A stretch of DNA of 64,000 nucleotides, taken from Dehalococcoidales bacterium. Its GTDB lineage: Bacteria; Chloroflexota; Dehalococcoidia; Dehalococcoidales; UBA2162. The first letter of the stretch is position 1. Every line of letters starts with the position of its first letter. Made by a program: the position numbers and the translations under genes. This document shows, piece after piece, positions 40,544-50,418 of this stretch. The notes under the pieces are model-generated. The model was not told the DNA's origin. It saw only the letters and a list, made by a program, of their open reading frames with translations, and did not search any database. The DNA is taken from NCBI GenBank assembly GCA_030690265.1, contig JAUYHA010000081.1, positions 1 through 64,000 of the forward strand. Direction: 5' to 3'.

Positions 40544-41464
40544 TTACAGCCACCTTATTGTTTCACTTAACCCGTCTTTCAACGTGTACTTCGGCTGATA
40601 ACGAAAAGCTCTCGCTTTAGAAATATCAGCCAGACTGTGTCTAATATCGCCCGGTCTCGGCGCTTCATAAACCGGGTTTCCATTCTTACCGATAAGCCCG
40701 ATAACAAGCCTGGCCAGTTGATTTATGGTGATGCTCTCTCCACGGGCGATATTGAATACCCCTTGAGCGTCATCCTCCGCTGCCAGAACGGTCGCCTGAA
40801 CGGCATCTTTAACAAAGGTAAAGTCCCGGGTCTGTTCGCCGTCACCAAAGATAACGGGAGGCTTCCCCTCTGAAACCTTTTTAATAAAAGTGGGAATTAC
40901 AGAAGCATACCGGGAGTTCGGGTCCTGTCTGGCTCCGTAGACATTGAAATACCTGAGACAAACAGCAGGTAGCCCATAAACGTTACTGAAGACCTGGCAG
41001 TAATATTCGCCGGTGAGCTTGGTTACCGCGTAAGGAGATTGGGGGCGGGGCATCATATCCTCGCTCTTGGGCAGGGTGGGAGTATCACCATAAACTGAAG
41101 AAGACGAGGCGTAAATCACCTTCTTAACATTGTTTTCCCTGGCAGCCAGAAGCACATTCAGTGTTCCATTCACATTAACCTCATGAGAGGCTTGAGGGTC
41201 TTCTACACTCCGGGGCACGCTGGGAATAGCCGCCAGGTGAAAAACATAATAAACATTCTTAAAAAGCTTATTAAGAAGAGAAGGCCCGGTGATGCTGCCT
41301 TTGACAAAGTCAACATTGCCTTTCTTTAGCAGACTTTCTATATTCTTCATTTTCCCGGTAGAAAGGTCATCGAGGATGACAACCTGGTAGCCTTTGCCGG
41401 CTAGTTCCTCGGCAAGATGCGAACCGATAAACCCGGCTCCGCCAGTAACTACTACTTTTTTCAT
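40544..41464 (-). CDS. Nucleotide-sugar 4-epimerase (TviC/WbpP-like SDR)
   Basis: VVVTGGAGFIGSHLAEEL; YASSSSVYGDTPTLPKSEDM; YAVTKLTGEYY. Confidence 0.93.
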   Translation of the reverse strand: MKKVVVTGGAGFIGSHLAEELAGKGYQVVILDDLSTGKMKNIESLLKKGNVDFVKGSITGPSLLNKLFKNVYYVFHLAAIPSVPRSVEDPQASHEVNVNGTLNVLLAARENNVKKVIYASSSSVYGDTPTLPKSEDMMPRPQSPYAVTKLTGEYYCQVFSNVYGLPAVCLRYFNVYGARQDPNSRYASVIPTFIKKVSEGKPPVIFGDGEQTRDFTFVKDAVQATVLAAEDDAQGVFNIARGESITINQLARLVIGLIGKNGNPVYEAPRPGDIRHSLADISKARAFRYQPKYTLKDGLSETIRWL

Positions 41465-41516
41465 TTGTTTAATCCTAAGTTTCTCAGGCAGAATGTTTCT
41501 TGCCTTTTTACCTATA

Positions 41517-43130
41517 TCACCTTTCTAGCACTCTTTTGATAAGGGGATAGGTAAAGCCCAGGACTGGTCGTAGCCCTTCGATTATTACAAACCTGTAATA
41601 TTCCCTGCAATAACGTGAAAAAATACTGCCTCCGAAGCGTCTTGTTGTAATGTAATCTGCTCGCAGATGCCTTCTGCGTATCTCCTTCGACGAACCGGTA
41701 GTCGCACTACCTGCGTGCACCCTGAAACTGGAAAGCACTTTTTCAATCCGGTGTATGGGAAATACCATGCCTGCCCTTATCCAGTAATCACGGTCACTGC
41801 CAATTAGAGTCTCAAACCAGCCCACTCTCTCAATAACCTCACGCCTGAAAAAGGCTGAGGGCTGAGGTATATAATTCGCTTTGTTAATCATTTTCTTCAA
41901 ATCAAAATCCTTAGTGGCATACTTCCCTGTTATTTCACCTTTTTCATTGATGAAATTGCAGCCCCCAAATACGAAATAGGCATCTGGATTGGCTTTGAAG
42001 AATTCAACTACCGTCGGCACAGCACCAGGCTCATAAAAATCGTCGGCATTTACCCAGCCAAAGATTCCCCCTTTCGCCATCCCCAGTCCCCTGTTAAGCG
42101 CTTCGCCTACCCCTGTCCCCGGTTCTGAGACAAACCTTATTCGGTCAGGGTATTTAGCTTGATAGCCTGATAATATATCCACAGTGCCATCGGTTGAACC
42201 GCCATCAACAATAATATGCTCAATGTAAGGGTAATCCTGATTCAAAACGCTCTGAATACATTCCTCCAGATACTTCACACCATTTAGAACAGGGGTGATA
42301 ACGCTAACCAGAGGATTGTCTTTAGCACCTCTCTTAGCGGCAATACTGGAAGATGATTGAAGGGTAACTTCTATCAGGGCGCCATTCCTACCCCAGCCAT
42401 CAGGGGGCCAAACTTCTTTAGTAAGCTTGGTTATATTAATCTGGTTCTCTGGAACAAATTGTTTCAGTAGAGTCGTGTAATCTCTAACCCAGAGCCCTCG
42501 CTTGAAGACTCCCAAGCCCTGCCGGTCACCCGGTTGATGCTCAAAATCGTGACATTCAACTAAGACTATGCCTCCACGGACGATACGCATCATCTCCTTG
42601 ATGACCCTCTGGATATCACCTCGTTTTACATATATTAAAACGGCATCAGTAAAGACCACATCAAAGCTTCTGTCCTTGAACTGGCTGAGGTCTTCTGCCC
42701 GACCAACTGACAACTGAACGTTGGTCATCCCCTCACTAGCAAACCCTTCTTTACCGGCTTGTATGGCATGGGAACGAACGTCAATCCCCACGATTTCAGC
42801 ATCCGGGAACCTTCTCGCCAAATTATAAAGGTTTGGTCCCGAGCCACAGCCGATTTCGAGAACGCTGGAGATAGGGGAGAAAGCGGCTACCCTTTCCACG
42901 AGAAAAGAGCGATGAGGATGATTGATTGAGTCCCAGTACCCTTCCCCCCAGGTATCCCCCTCTTTACTCCACCACTCACCAAGCCGGTTCCTTCTCAGAT
43001 ATTGTCTGAACTCTACAAATTTCGTCGCCGGAGGGATATAAACGGCACGGACCAGTTTATTCAGTCGGGGGTATTGCGCAAGAAAAGCTTTTATTTTGCT
43101 TATTTTTGTTGCCCTGGCGTTTAATAACAT
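41517..43130 (-). CDS. Bifunctional SAM methyltransferase - GT2 glycosyltransferase fusion
   Basis: N-terminal VLEIGCGSGPNLYNLARRF methyltransferase, C-terminal VSVITPVLNGVKYLEECIQSVLNQDYP...VDGGSTDGTVDI GT2 in one ORF. Confidence 0.92.
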   Translation of the reverse strand: MLLNARATKISKIKAFLAQYPRLNKLVRAVYIPPATKFVEFRQYLRRNRLGEWWSKEGDTWGEGYWDSINHPHRSFLVERVAAFSPISSVLEIGCGSGPNLYNLARRFPDAEIVGIDVRSHAIQAGKEGFASEGMTNVQLSVGRAEDLSQFKDRSFDVVFTDAVLIYVKRGDIQRVIKEMMRIVRGGIVLVECHDFEHQPGDRQGLGVFKRGLWVRDYTTLLKQFVPENQINITKLTKEVWPPDGWGRNGALIEVTLQSSSSIAAKRGAKDNPLVSVITPVLNGVKYLEECIQSVLNQDYPYIEHIIVDGGSTDGTVDILSGYQAKYPDRIRFVSEPGTGVGEALNRGLGMAKGGIFGWVNADDFYEPGAVPTVVEFFKANPDAYFVFGGCNFINEKGEITGKYATKDFDLKKMINKANYIPQPSAFFRREVIERVGWFETLIGSDRDYWIRAGMVFPIHRIEKVLSSFRVHAGSATTGSSKEIRRRHLRADYITTRRFGGSIFSRYCREYYRFVIIEGLRPVLGFTYPLIKRVLER

Positions 43131-43141
43131 CTTTTGAAACT

Positions 43142-44482
43142 TTATTTGGTCTTCTGAAATACGGCCCTAGTCCTGAAGTAAAATGCTCTACATAATCCAA
43201 GGATAACCCTGCGGATAAGATAGGGCAGAAAACTAACAAGATAATAATACCACGAACGGGCATTGAATGGATAATACCTTAAAGATAGAGCCAGTGCTTC
43301 TTTCCCTAAACCTTTATAGTTCTCCTTGGAGAATGCCGCTCCCCAACTCAAATAATAGTCGGAAAACTTCTTGCGTACCGGCCGCGGCATTCCTAGTTCT
43401 TGGGGTTGGCTCTCTTTGCCTCTTAAGGAAAGCTCCTCTTCAATCTGGCGAAACACTCTTGAGAACATATGGAACGGTGTGTATTCCGTAGTTGCCCTTT
43501 TCCAACCAGCTTGAGCGATAGCTCGTCGTTCCCGGCCATGTTTCAGATAGTAATCAGCTTTATCTATCATTTCCTTCACGTCGTGAAAACAGACAATCTC
43601 TTTATCTATTTGAAAGTAGTTCTCAATGCCGGGAACATACTCGGTCAACAAGAATCCACCAGCCAGGCAGACCATAGTCATTCTTCCTTTAAGCCCCATT
43701 TCGGCATCACTACCCGCCGCCCTGGAAAAATTGAGATTTATTTTGCTGGTGCTGAAGATATCTATCATCTCTTCAAAGGGAAGAAACCCTCCCCCCTTCT
43801 TCTGCCCCCAGCCCATACCAAATACCTGAACCGGAATACCTCTTTTCTTGAGTTCTTTGATATATCCTTCCCGGTCCAGGTACTTCAACCCGACAAAGGT
43901 AACGTCATACTTTTCTTCCACCTTTGACCAATCGCGGTCAACAGGAACACCTTCACAGGATATCGGCTGGAGCACCCGGGCGCCCAGCGCTGCATATTTT
44001 GGCGATGCCTGAGGGAAAAAGGTTACGCAATAGTCAAGATGCGGAATCCACCATTTTGAGTAGTCATCAAAGCGACGTTCATCATCAAAGAACCAACCGA
44101 TGACCAGACTACCTTCTTCCCTGATACTATCAAAGGTCGATTCTTGAAATTCATAGTCGGTAGAAAACCAGAGGACATATTTGGGATGTTCCCTTCTCAC
44201 CAGCTCGATGACCTCTGTATTAACCGCTTTTATGCCTACTTCGGTCATCCGCTTTGCCCAGTCATACACTATTACTCTGGAGAAGAGCTGTTGCAATGCC
44301 CGATAGTAATTTTGGAAAATGGGAGCATCGGCTGCAGTGTAGGTTGCCAGAGTATCGGCAATATGTTTAGCCAGTTTATGCCGGGACAAGTCTTCGAGCT
44401 GGCTTAACATAAGAAGCGTTTCGTCTATCACCCTGCTCTCCTCAAGAAACCTCCGACGGCCTTTATTTGGAGTAGCTACCAT
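43142..44482 (-). CDS. CgeB-like glycosyltransferase
   Basis: YDVTFVGLKYLDREGYIKELKKRGIPVQVFGMGW; KINLNFSRAAGS...MVCLAGGFLLTEYVPGIENYF. Confidence 0.82.
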   Translation of the reverse strand: MVATPNKGRRRFLEESRVIDETLLMLSQLEDLSRHKLAKHIADTLATYTAADAPIFQNYYRALQQLFSRVIVYDWAKRMTEVGIKAVNTEVIELVRREHPKYVLWFSTDYEFQESTFDSIREEGSLVIGWFFDDERRFDDYSKWWIPHLDYCVTFFPQASPKYAALGARVLQPISCEGVPVDRDWSKVEEKYDVTFVGLKYLDREGYIKELKKRGIPVQVFGMGWGQKKGGGFLPFEEMIDIFSTSKINLNFSRAAGSDAEMGLKGRMTMVCLAGGFLLTEYVPGIENYFQIDKEIVCFHDVKEMIDKADYYLKHGRERRAIAQAGWKRATTEYTPFHMFSRVFRQIEEELSLRGKESQPQELGMPRPVRKKFSDYYLSWGAAFSKENYKGLGKEALALSLRYYPFNARSWYYYLVSFLPYLIRRVILGLCRAFYFRTRAVFQKTK

Positions 44483-44586
44483 TACAACCTAGTCATATTC
44501 TACAATTTCGAGACAATAATGCCAAACTGGCAGCACTAGGGTGACCTTCAAGGGTACTTTCTATCCGTAGATAGCAAGTTACGGCT

Positions 44587-45273
44587 TTACCGGTGCCATC
44601 TTCGGTTTGCTTCCTCCAGGTCGCTTGGGAAGTCAATATCTATCCAGGGATGGTCAGTAGTATATACACTGACAGGGTGTCCCTTCCCAATGAGCCGCCG
44701 GATAAGCCGTGGGAAGCTGGTATCAAGGTTGGTCCTGGCAACCTGTTCCAGCTCCTCAATCACCGCCGGAATAATCTCCGAGGAGAACTTTGCGATACCG
44801 ATGAACTCCCCATATGGTTCGTCCACATCCTTGCCAATGGCAATAACCAGGTCTTGCTGAATGACCACTCTTTCAGCTTCTTTATCTATGCCCTTCCGGT
44901 CAACTACCAGAAGTATGTCTCCTTCTTCAGCAATGACCTCACTGATAAGTTCAGACTGGAAGAGAGTGTCGTTATATTGCAAGATGAAGCCTGATTTAAG
45001 CTCATGGCGCACCAGCCATAAATTCATAGCTACGTTACAGGTTTCATAGAATGGATTGAAGATACAAGAAACCCTCCCGGCACAGAATTTCTCTATCTGT
45101 TCGGCGCCGAAACCGGTTATTACCAGTATGTCTTTAAGACCCGCCTTTTGCAAAGCCTGAAGCTGGTGGTCAAGGATAGCTTTGCCTCCTACCTCCAGAA
45201 GACTCACCGGCGTGTTCTTGGTTATTGGCAGCAAGCGGGGGCTTCTCGCTGCTGCTGTAATGACTGCTCTCAT
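44587..45273 (-). CDS. NTP transferase (phosphocholine/sugar nucleotidyltransferase-like)
   Basis: MRAVITAAARSPRLLPITKNTPVSLLEVGGKAILDHQL; NVAMNLWLVRHEL; YGEFIGIAKF. Confidence 0.85.
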   Translation of the reverse strand: MRAVITAAARSPRLLPITKNTPVSLLEVGGKAILDHQLQALQKAGLKDILVITGFGAEQIEKFCAGRVSCIFNPFYETCNVAMNLWLVRHELKSGFILQYNDTLFQSELISEVIAEEGDILLVVDRKGIDKEAERVVIQQDLVIAIGKDVDEPYGEFIGIAKFSSEIIPAVIEELEQVARTNLDTSFPRLIRRLIGKGHPVSVYTTDHPWIDIDFPSDLEEANRRWHR

Positions 45274-45276
45274 CTT

Positions 45277-46068
45277 TTAGGCTTCCACCCCGGTTATCAG
45301 GCGCATTCGGATAAAAGCACTGAGCCGGTCAATGGCGGTTACAGTGAGTACCATGACCAGCAGGGTAGTGAGCACCTCCTGGTTCTTGAATAGGCGGACG
45401 CTGGTGATAAGCTCTATGCCAATACCACCAGCCCCCACCAGCCCGAGTACGGTAGCCGCCCGAAAACTATGCTCCAGATAGTAGAAAGTGTAGCCAACAA
45501 ATAACGGTTTAACCTGGGGCAGTATACCATAATATATAGTCTGGATACGATTAGCACCAGTAGAGGCTATAGCTGTAACCAGCTCCTGGTTAACTGCCTC
45601 GATAGTCTCTGAGAAGTACTTACCCAGAGCCCCGAGGAGGTGCACCGTCAGTGCCAGAACGCCGGGGAAGGGGCCGAGACCAACCATCGAGACGAAAAGC
45701 AGTGCCCAGACAATTTCATTAACACCCCGGCAGGCGTCAAATAAGGTGCGGGTTGTCTGGTACACTGGCCGGTAAGGCATGACATTCCGGGCAGCAAAAA
45801 AAGATAAGGGTAAGGCTAAAGCCGCTCCGAAGGTAGTGCCCATAACAGCCATCTGGAGAGTCTCGCCAGCCCTGACCAAAAGCCTGCCAGTGATGCTCAG
45901 GTCAGGGGGAAACATCCGTACTACATAGTCGGCCATGAATGGAATGCCCTTGATGAAGGTAATCGGGTTGGTGTCACTGCCTTCAATTGCCCACAGGTAG
46001 ATGACAACGATACCAAGCATGACGGCTACGTGACGAAACTTCCTGCCGGGTTTGAAGGATATTTTCAT
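45277..46068 (-). CDS. phnE: Phosphonate-type ABC transporter permease PhnE
   Basis: GETLQMAVMGTTFGAALALPLSFFAARN; RGVNEIVWALLFVSMVGLGPFPGVLAL; YYLEHSFRAATVLGLVGAGGIG. Confidence 0.92.
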   Translation of the reverse strand: MKISFKPGRKFRHVAVMLGIVVIYLWAIEGSDTNPITFIKGIPFMADYVVRMFPPDLSITGRLLVRAGETLQMAVMGTTFGAALALPLSFFAARNVMPYRPVYQTTRTLFDACRGVNEIVWALLFVSMVGLGPFPGVLALTVHLLGALGKYFSETIEAVNQELVTAIASTGANRIQTIYYGILPQVKPLFVGYTFYYLEHSFRAATVLGLVGAGGIGIELITSVRLFKNQEVLTTLLVMVLTVTAIDRLSAFIRMRLITGVEA

Positions 46069-46884
46069 CTAGAACCCCCTCTTCCCGTAGAGAACCCAGT
46101 CTTCAGTTTCTCCATAGATGTCAATTATGTCCTTATCGGTTAGCTCATCGGGGGTATTCTCAACGACAATCTGCCCCTCCCGAAGCCCAACCATACGTGT
46201 GGCGTAAGACTTAGCCAGTTCAAGGAAATGGAGGCTGGCTACCAGGGTTATATTACTCTCCGTACAGATTTCAGTGATAAGATCCATAATTTCTTTCATT
46301 AGCTTGGGGTCCAGACTGGAGACAGGTTCATCGGCGAGAAGGATTGTAGAACGTTGGGCTATAGCTCGGGCTATAGCCACGCGCTGTTTCTGACCACCAC
46401 TTAAATCACTAACCCTTTTCTGAATATAGCTCTCTAAGCCCACTCTCTTCAGAGCCTCAGTGGCTATGGCAACATCTTCCTCACTAAACCTTCCCAGGAG
46501 ACTTGACAATGTAGCTACATAACCGAGTCTTCCCAGGATGACGTTCTTCAGCACTGAGGCTCCTTCCAGCAGATTAAAATTTTGGGAAATTACCCCTACC
46601 TGCCGACGTATTTGCTTAACCTCTACGGGTGGCAGAGAGGTAATTTCCCTGCCACCGATATAGACGCGCCCTTCAGTGGGTCTGATAGATAAATTTGTGC
46701 AGCGAAGCAGTGTTGATTTTCCTGAGCCGCTGGAGCCCAGAAGCACTAGGCGCTCCCCTTTATTCACCTCCAGGTTAATATCCCTCAGTGCCCGTTCCAC
46801 CTTACCTTCGTGACCGTCAGCCTGAGTTGCAGCATGTCCGGCTCTGACCGCATAATAATGACTCAGCCCTTCTATTCTAATCAT
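46069..46884 (-). CDS. phnC: Phosphonate-type ABC transporter ATP-binding protein PhnC
   Basis: LLGSSGSGKSTLLRCTNLSIRPTEG; DLSGGQKQRVAIARAI; ILLADEPVSSLDP. Confidence 0.93.
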   Translation of the reverse strand: MIRIEGLSHYYAVRAGHAATQADGHEGKVERALRDINLEVNKGERLVLLGSSGSGKSTLLRCTNLSIRPTEGRVYIGGREITSLPPVEVKQIRRQVGVISQNFNLLEGASVLKNVILGRLGYVATLSSLLGRFSEEDVAIATEALKRVGLESYIQKRVSDLSGGQKQRVAIARAIAQRSTILLADEPVSSLDPKLMKEIMDLITEICTESNITLVASLHFLELAKSYATRMVGLREGQIVVENTPDELTDKDIIDIYGETEDWVLYGKRGF

Positions 46885-46906
46885 GTCACCAACACCTTAA
46901 AGATGA

Positions 46907-47785
46907 TTATAGGTCCAGAACCTCCGCTACCTCACGAATAATGTCATAGTCGGAGTCTGTCACTTTCACGTACTTCTCAATGTCACCCCATCCTCCCACT
47001 TCGTGAATAGTTTGCTCATCCATTTCAATCAGCGCCTGTTGAATCCGGTCTTTCAGGTCTTGAGGCAGGTCTCCCCTGACAGCAATTGGCGACCCTGGTA
47101 TGGAAGACGATTCGAAAATGATTATGTTCACTTCAGGGTCGATTTGTCCCTCTTTTAGCATTCGGTTGTAAGAGGTATCGCTATCGGCTCCGGCGTCTAC
47201 CTTACCATTTTTCACCGCCAGTTCCACGGCATTGTGAGACCCGGCATAATACATGGTTGAAAAGTCATTGTCAGGGTCAATTCCGTTTTCAATCAGCATC
47301 TTTCTCGGTATCAGATGACCGGATGTGGAAGCCGGGTCCACAAAGGCAAAGGAACGACCTTTAAGGTCAGCCAGCGTTTTTATACCTGAATCTGCCCGGG
47401 TAATGATAAGGCTTTTGTAGGTCGTCTTCTTAGTGTCCCGCCTGTAGCCGTTGACAATTGCCTCCGCCCCTGCCTGTTCTACCGCCAAAATATAGGAAAA
47501 AGGACCAAACCAGGCCATATCAATGTGCTTGTTTCGCATCGCCTCTATAGCCGCCGTATAGTCATCGGTTACTTGAAGCTCTATCTTCATATCCAGCTTT
47601 CCTTCCAGGTAGTTGGCCATGGCTTCATACTGACGCAGCATCTCTGTAGCGTCGTCAGCCGGGATGAGTCCAAAACGCAGGACTTCTCTTTTCCCATCAG
47701 CCTGAGTGCATCCGACCATAGCAAATATAGATAGCAATAGCATGACGAAACCTATTTTATAGCCGAACCCTAGCGCTTTTTTCAT
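46907..47785 (-). CDS. phnD: PhnD-family phosphate/phosphite/phosphonate-binding lipoprotein
   Basis: Lipobox MVGC; LRFGLIPADDATEMLRQYEAMANYLE; MAWFGPFSYILA; FVDPASTSGHLIPRKML. Confidence 0.93.
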   Translation of the reverse strand: MKKALGFGYKIGFVMLLLSIFAMVGCTQADGKREVLRFGLIPADDATEMLRQYEAMANYLEGKLDMKIELQVTDDYTAAIEAMRNKHIDMAWFGPFSYILAVEQAGAEAIVNGYRRDTKKTTYKSLIITRADSGIKTLADLKGRSFAFVDPASTSGHLIPRKMLIENGIDPDNDFSTMYYAGSHNAVELAVKNGKVDAGADSDTSYNRMLKEGQIDPEVNIIIFESSSIPGSPIAVRGDLPQDLKDRIQQALIEMDEQTIHEVGGWGDIEKYVKVTDSDYDIIREVAEVLDL

Positions 47786-47835
47786 TTCTAACTTTTCTCC
47801 TCCTTTTTATGTAAACACTGCGGCCACAGTAGTGC

Positions 47836-48591
47836 TCAGGTATTACTGACGAACCATCTGGTTACCTCAGCCAGGTCCTGTGGCGTATCAATTTCCATCC
47901 AGCCGCCCTCGATGTCAACACTCTGCACCACAGAACCGTTATCTATCAGCTCTTGAATCATGTCAGTCATATATGCCTTCGCCAGAGAGGCAGCGTTGTG
48001 GAAAGGGGCAGTTGGGTGTTCCTTCTCCACCCGGTGATAGGCTGTCCTCATAGTCTCAGCTCCTGATTTAGTGAATTTAGCCAGCCCGATAAACTCTCCA
48101 TAAGCTTCTTCCGCACTGATTACTCCCTTGCCAATCTTTACCACCCTGCCATCTTTAACCCTGACCAGTTCGGCTTGAGAAATCGGGTGCTGGTTGCGCT
48201 CCCTATAGTGTTCAACCCAATTGACATCGGTCACCAGAGCAATATCGGCTTCACTACGGACGAGTTTCTCCACAATTTCTTTGCTGTAAATAATATCTGA
48301 ATAGGAAAAGATAAAATCGTCATTCATCTCGTCTTCAGCGCAGAACAGCGAGCAGAGGATATTATTATGCATAAAATTTGAATTCTGGTAATAGGTTATG
48401 TTGGGATAGTTGATTAGGTCACTATGGTACCCTTTTACTACCACAATATGCTCAATCCCGTTTTCTCTCAATGCCCTGATGGCTCTTTCCAGAATAGTTT
48501 GACTGCCAATTTCTAAAAGACATTTTGGTTTTTCATTAGTAACAGGCCGTAGACGATTACCAGAACCAGCCGCAACAATGATAGCTTTCAT
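47836..48591 (-). CDS. NTP transferase (phosphocholine/phosphonate cytidylyltransferase-like)
   Basis: MKAIIVAAGSGNRLRPVTNEKPKCLLEIGSQTILERAI; FSYSDIIYSKEIV; YGEFIGLAKF. Confidence 0.87.
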   Translation of the reverse strand: MKAIIVAAGSGNRLRPVTNEKPKCLLEIGSQTILERAIRALRENGIEHIVVVKGYHSDLINYPNITYYQNSNFMHNNILCSLFCAEDEMNDDFIFSYSDIIYSKEIVEKLVRSEADIALVTDVNWVEHYRERNQHPISQAELVRVKDGRVVKIGKGVISAEEAYGEFIGLAKFTKSGAETMRTAYHRVEKEHPTAPFHNAASLAKAYMTDMIQELIDNGSVVQSVDIEGGWMEIDTPQDLAEVTRWFVSNT

Positions 48592-48622
48592 AACAACATA
48601 TACTCTCCTTGGTTCTGATTGT

Positions 48623-49663
48623 TTACTTTAATACTGAAGGTAACTCCTGCCTGACCCTTTCAAAATCTTCCGGAGTATCAACCTCCGCCCAACCACCGTG
48701 AATATCAACATGCACCACAGGATAACCTTGGTCGATAAGCTCCTGAACCATGTCAGTGAAGTATGCCTTCTCCAGAGAAGGTGCCCGTTGAAAGGTTTTG
48801 GCCTGGTAATTTTGCATTGCCCATTTGTAATTAAGCTTAAGGACTTCAGCCCCCTTTTTGCTGAATTTCGCCAGCCCGATAAACTCACCATAAGCTTCCT
48901 CAGGCAGAATGAGATTTCTACCAATCCGCGTTATCCGCTCACCCTCAACCTTGACAAGCTCAGCCTCAGGAACAGGATGCTGACGACGGTGACGGTAGCG
49001 AGTCTCCCACTCGGTATCTACTACCATTGCGATATCAGACCTGTTCTGCAGCAGAAGCTCAAGCACCGTTTTAGAGTAGATAATATCTGAGTAGACAAAG
49101 ACGAATTCGGTATCCATCTCGTCTCTGGCATAAAACAAAGAACTCAAGATACCACTATTTCGGTAGTCCCTGTTTTCGTAGTATCTTATTGCAGGATAGT
49201 CGATTTTTTCTCCGCGGTATCCGCGAACCACGGCAATATCATAGATGCCACACGCCCTGAGGTTTTCCAGCCCTCTGCCGATGATGGTCTTATCACCCAC
49301 CTCCAGCAGGCAAGCTGGCTTATCCGGAATGATGGAGAGCAGGCGACTGCTTTCACCTGCGGCTACAATAATCGCCCTGACATTTCGGTATCCCCCGAGT
49401 GAGCCAATATCCAGCCCCTGGCGAGAAAGCTCTTCCAGATAAGGCTCCAAAATCTCCCGCCCGTGCTTCTCCAAAATCGCATTGGCTAATCTATCAGCCA
49501 GCTTTTCCCCCAGGTGGTCCAGGATTTTACGGTGTAGTTGCCGGCTGGTCAGAGTATTTCCCAGCTCACCAGCCAGCTTGTCATCTCCATGGCGCAATCG
49601 TTTGTGACCAGCCAAGCCCTGGGAAGTCTTAAAAGTAGCCCTGCAGATATCACAGGCAATCAT
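48623..49663 (-). CDS. C2H2 zinc finger - NTP transferase fusion
   Basis: N-terminal MIACDICRATFKTSQGLAGHKRLRHGDD (CxxC...HxxxxH), helical linker, then VRAIIVAAGESSRLLSIIPDKPACLLEVGDKTIIGRGL. Confidence 0.87.
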   Translation of the reverse strand: MIACDICRATFKTSQGLAGHKRLRHGDDKLAGELGNTLTSRQLHRKILDHLGEKLADRLANAILEKHGREILEPYLEELSRQGLDIGSLGGYRNVRAIIVAAGESSRLLSIIPDKPACLLEVGDKTIIGRGLENLRACGIYDIAVVRGYRGEKIDYPAIRYYENRDYRNSGILSSLFYARDEMDTEFVFVYSDIIYSKTVLELLLQNRSDIAMVVDTEWETRYRHRRQHPVPEAELVKVEGERITRIGRNLILPEEAYGEFIGLAKFSKKGAEVLKLNYKWAMQNYQAKTFQRAPSLEKAYFTDMVQELIDQGYPVVHVDIHGGWAEVDTPEDFERVRQELPSVLK

Positions 49664-49735
49664 CAGTGCTGAGTATAATACTGAGTTACTGATTTGTCAA
49701 GCACCCTATCGGGGTATCTGGGGAAGATTTAACGG

Positions 49736-50407
49736 CTAACCGGACTCAAACTCCTCGCCGTAGGCACGGTCTCTTATGCCCTTCCCCTTTATCGGGGCCC
49801 TCCAGTCCTCGCCGTAAGTATATTTCAGCCATCTTTCCGGCTCACTGAGAATTCTCCATTTCTCGCCCAGAAATTGAACTTCGCAATATGTTTCAAAGGC
49901 ATCAACATCAAACTTAATCGGGTCATTAACACGTTTCGTGCCATTAAGTCTGAAAAGATAAAAATCAGTGTGCTCACCACTGCGGTAAAGGGTTACCAGA
50001 TTTTCCGCCAGCCCCAGATAAAACCCCTCTTTAGCCAGTATCGCTTCACAGCTAAGGAGTCGGGGTAAGTCTTCAGCACAAATGGCTAAGTCGGTATCCT
50101 CGTCATAGGAGATTATGTCATGGTCACGGTAAGCTCCCAGAAAGGTACCAAACATCAGCCAGAACCGGATACCCTCTTTATCCAGGATTCGCTTGATATC
50201 CAGCAGATTTTTTTCGGCAATTCCCATATTCATAGTTCGGCCAACTGGGGTAGCAATCCAAGGACGTGAGTAGTAGCCTCCGGCAAAAGGGTCAAGTCCC
50301 TCCTCAAATCGAGCTATGGCATAGAAGCGGTAAATCCTCTCCAGAACTTTCCTGACGTAGTGGGAGAGCAAAATGCTTCTGGCGATTTTCACCATAAGTT
50401 TGTTCAT
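49736..50407 (-). CDS. LicD-family phosphotransferase
   Basis: LDIKRILDKEGIRFWLMFGTFLGAYRDHDIISYDEDTDLAI (LicD nucleotidyltransferase-fold core). Confidence 0.88.
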   Translation of the reverse strand: MNKLMVKIARSILLSHYVRKVLERIYRFYAIARFEEGLDPFAGGYYSRPWIATPVGRTMNMGIAEKNLLDIKRILDKEGIRFWLMFGTFLGAYRDHDIISYDEDTDLAICAEDLPRLLSCEAILAKEGFYLGLAENLVTLYRSGEHTDFYLFRLNGTKRVNDPIKFDVDAFETYCEVQFLGEKWRILSEPERWLKYTYGEDWRAPIKGKGIRDRAYGEEFESG

Positions 50408-50418
50408 TATAATCCCCA

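Noticed and set aside
44587-49663. Phosphonate biosynthesis (PepM) or C-P lyase operon
   Set aside because: No PEP mutase, phosphonopyruvate decarboxylase, phnW/phnX or phnGHIJKLM-like ORF was identified in the window; only import and nucleotidyl activation genes.
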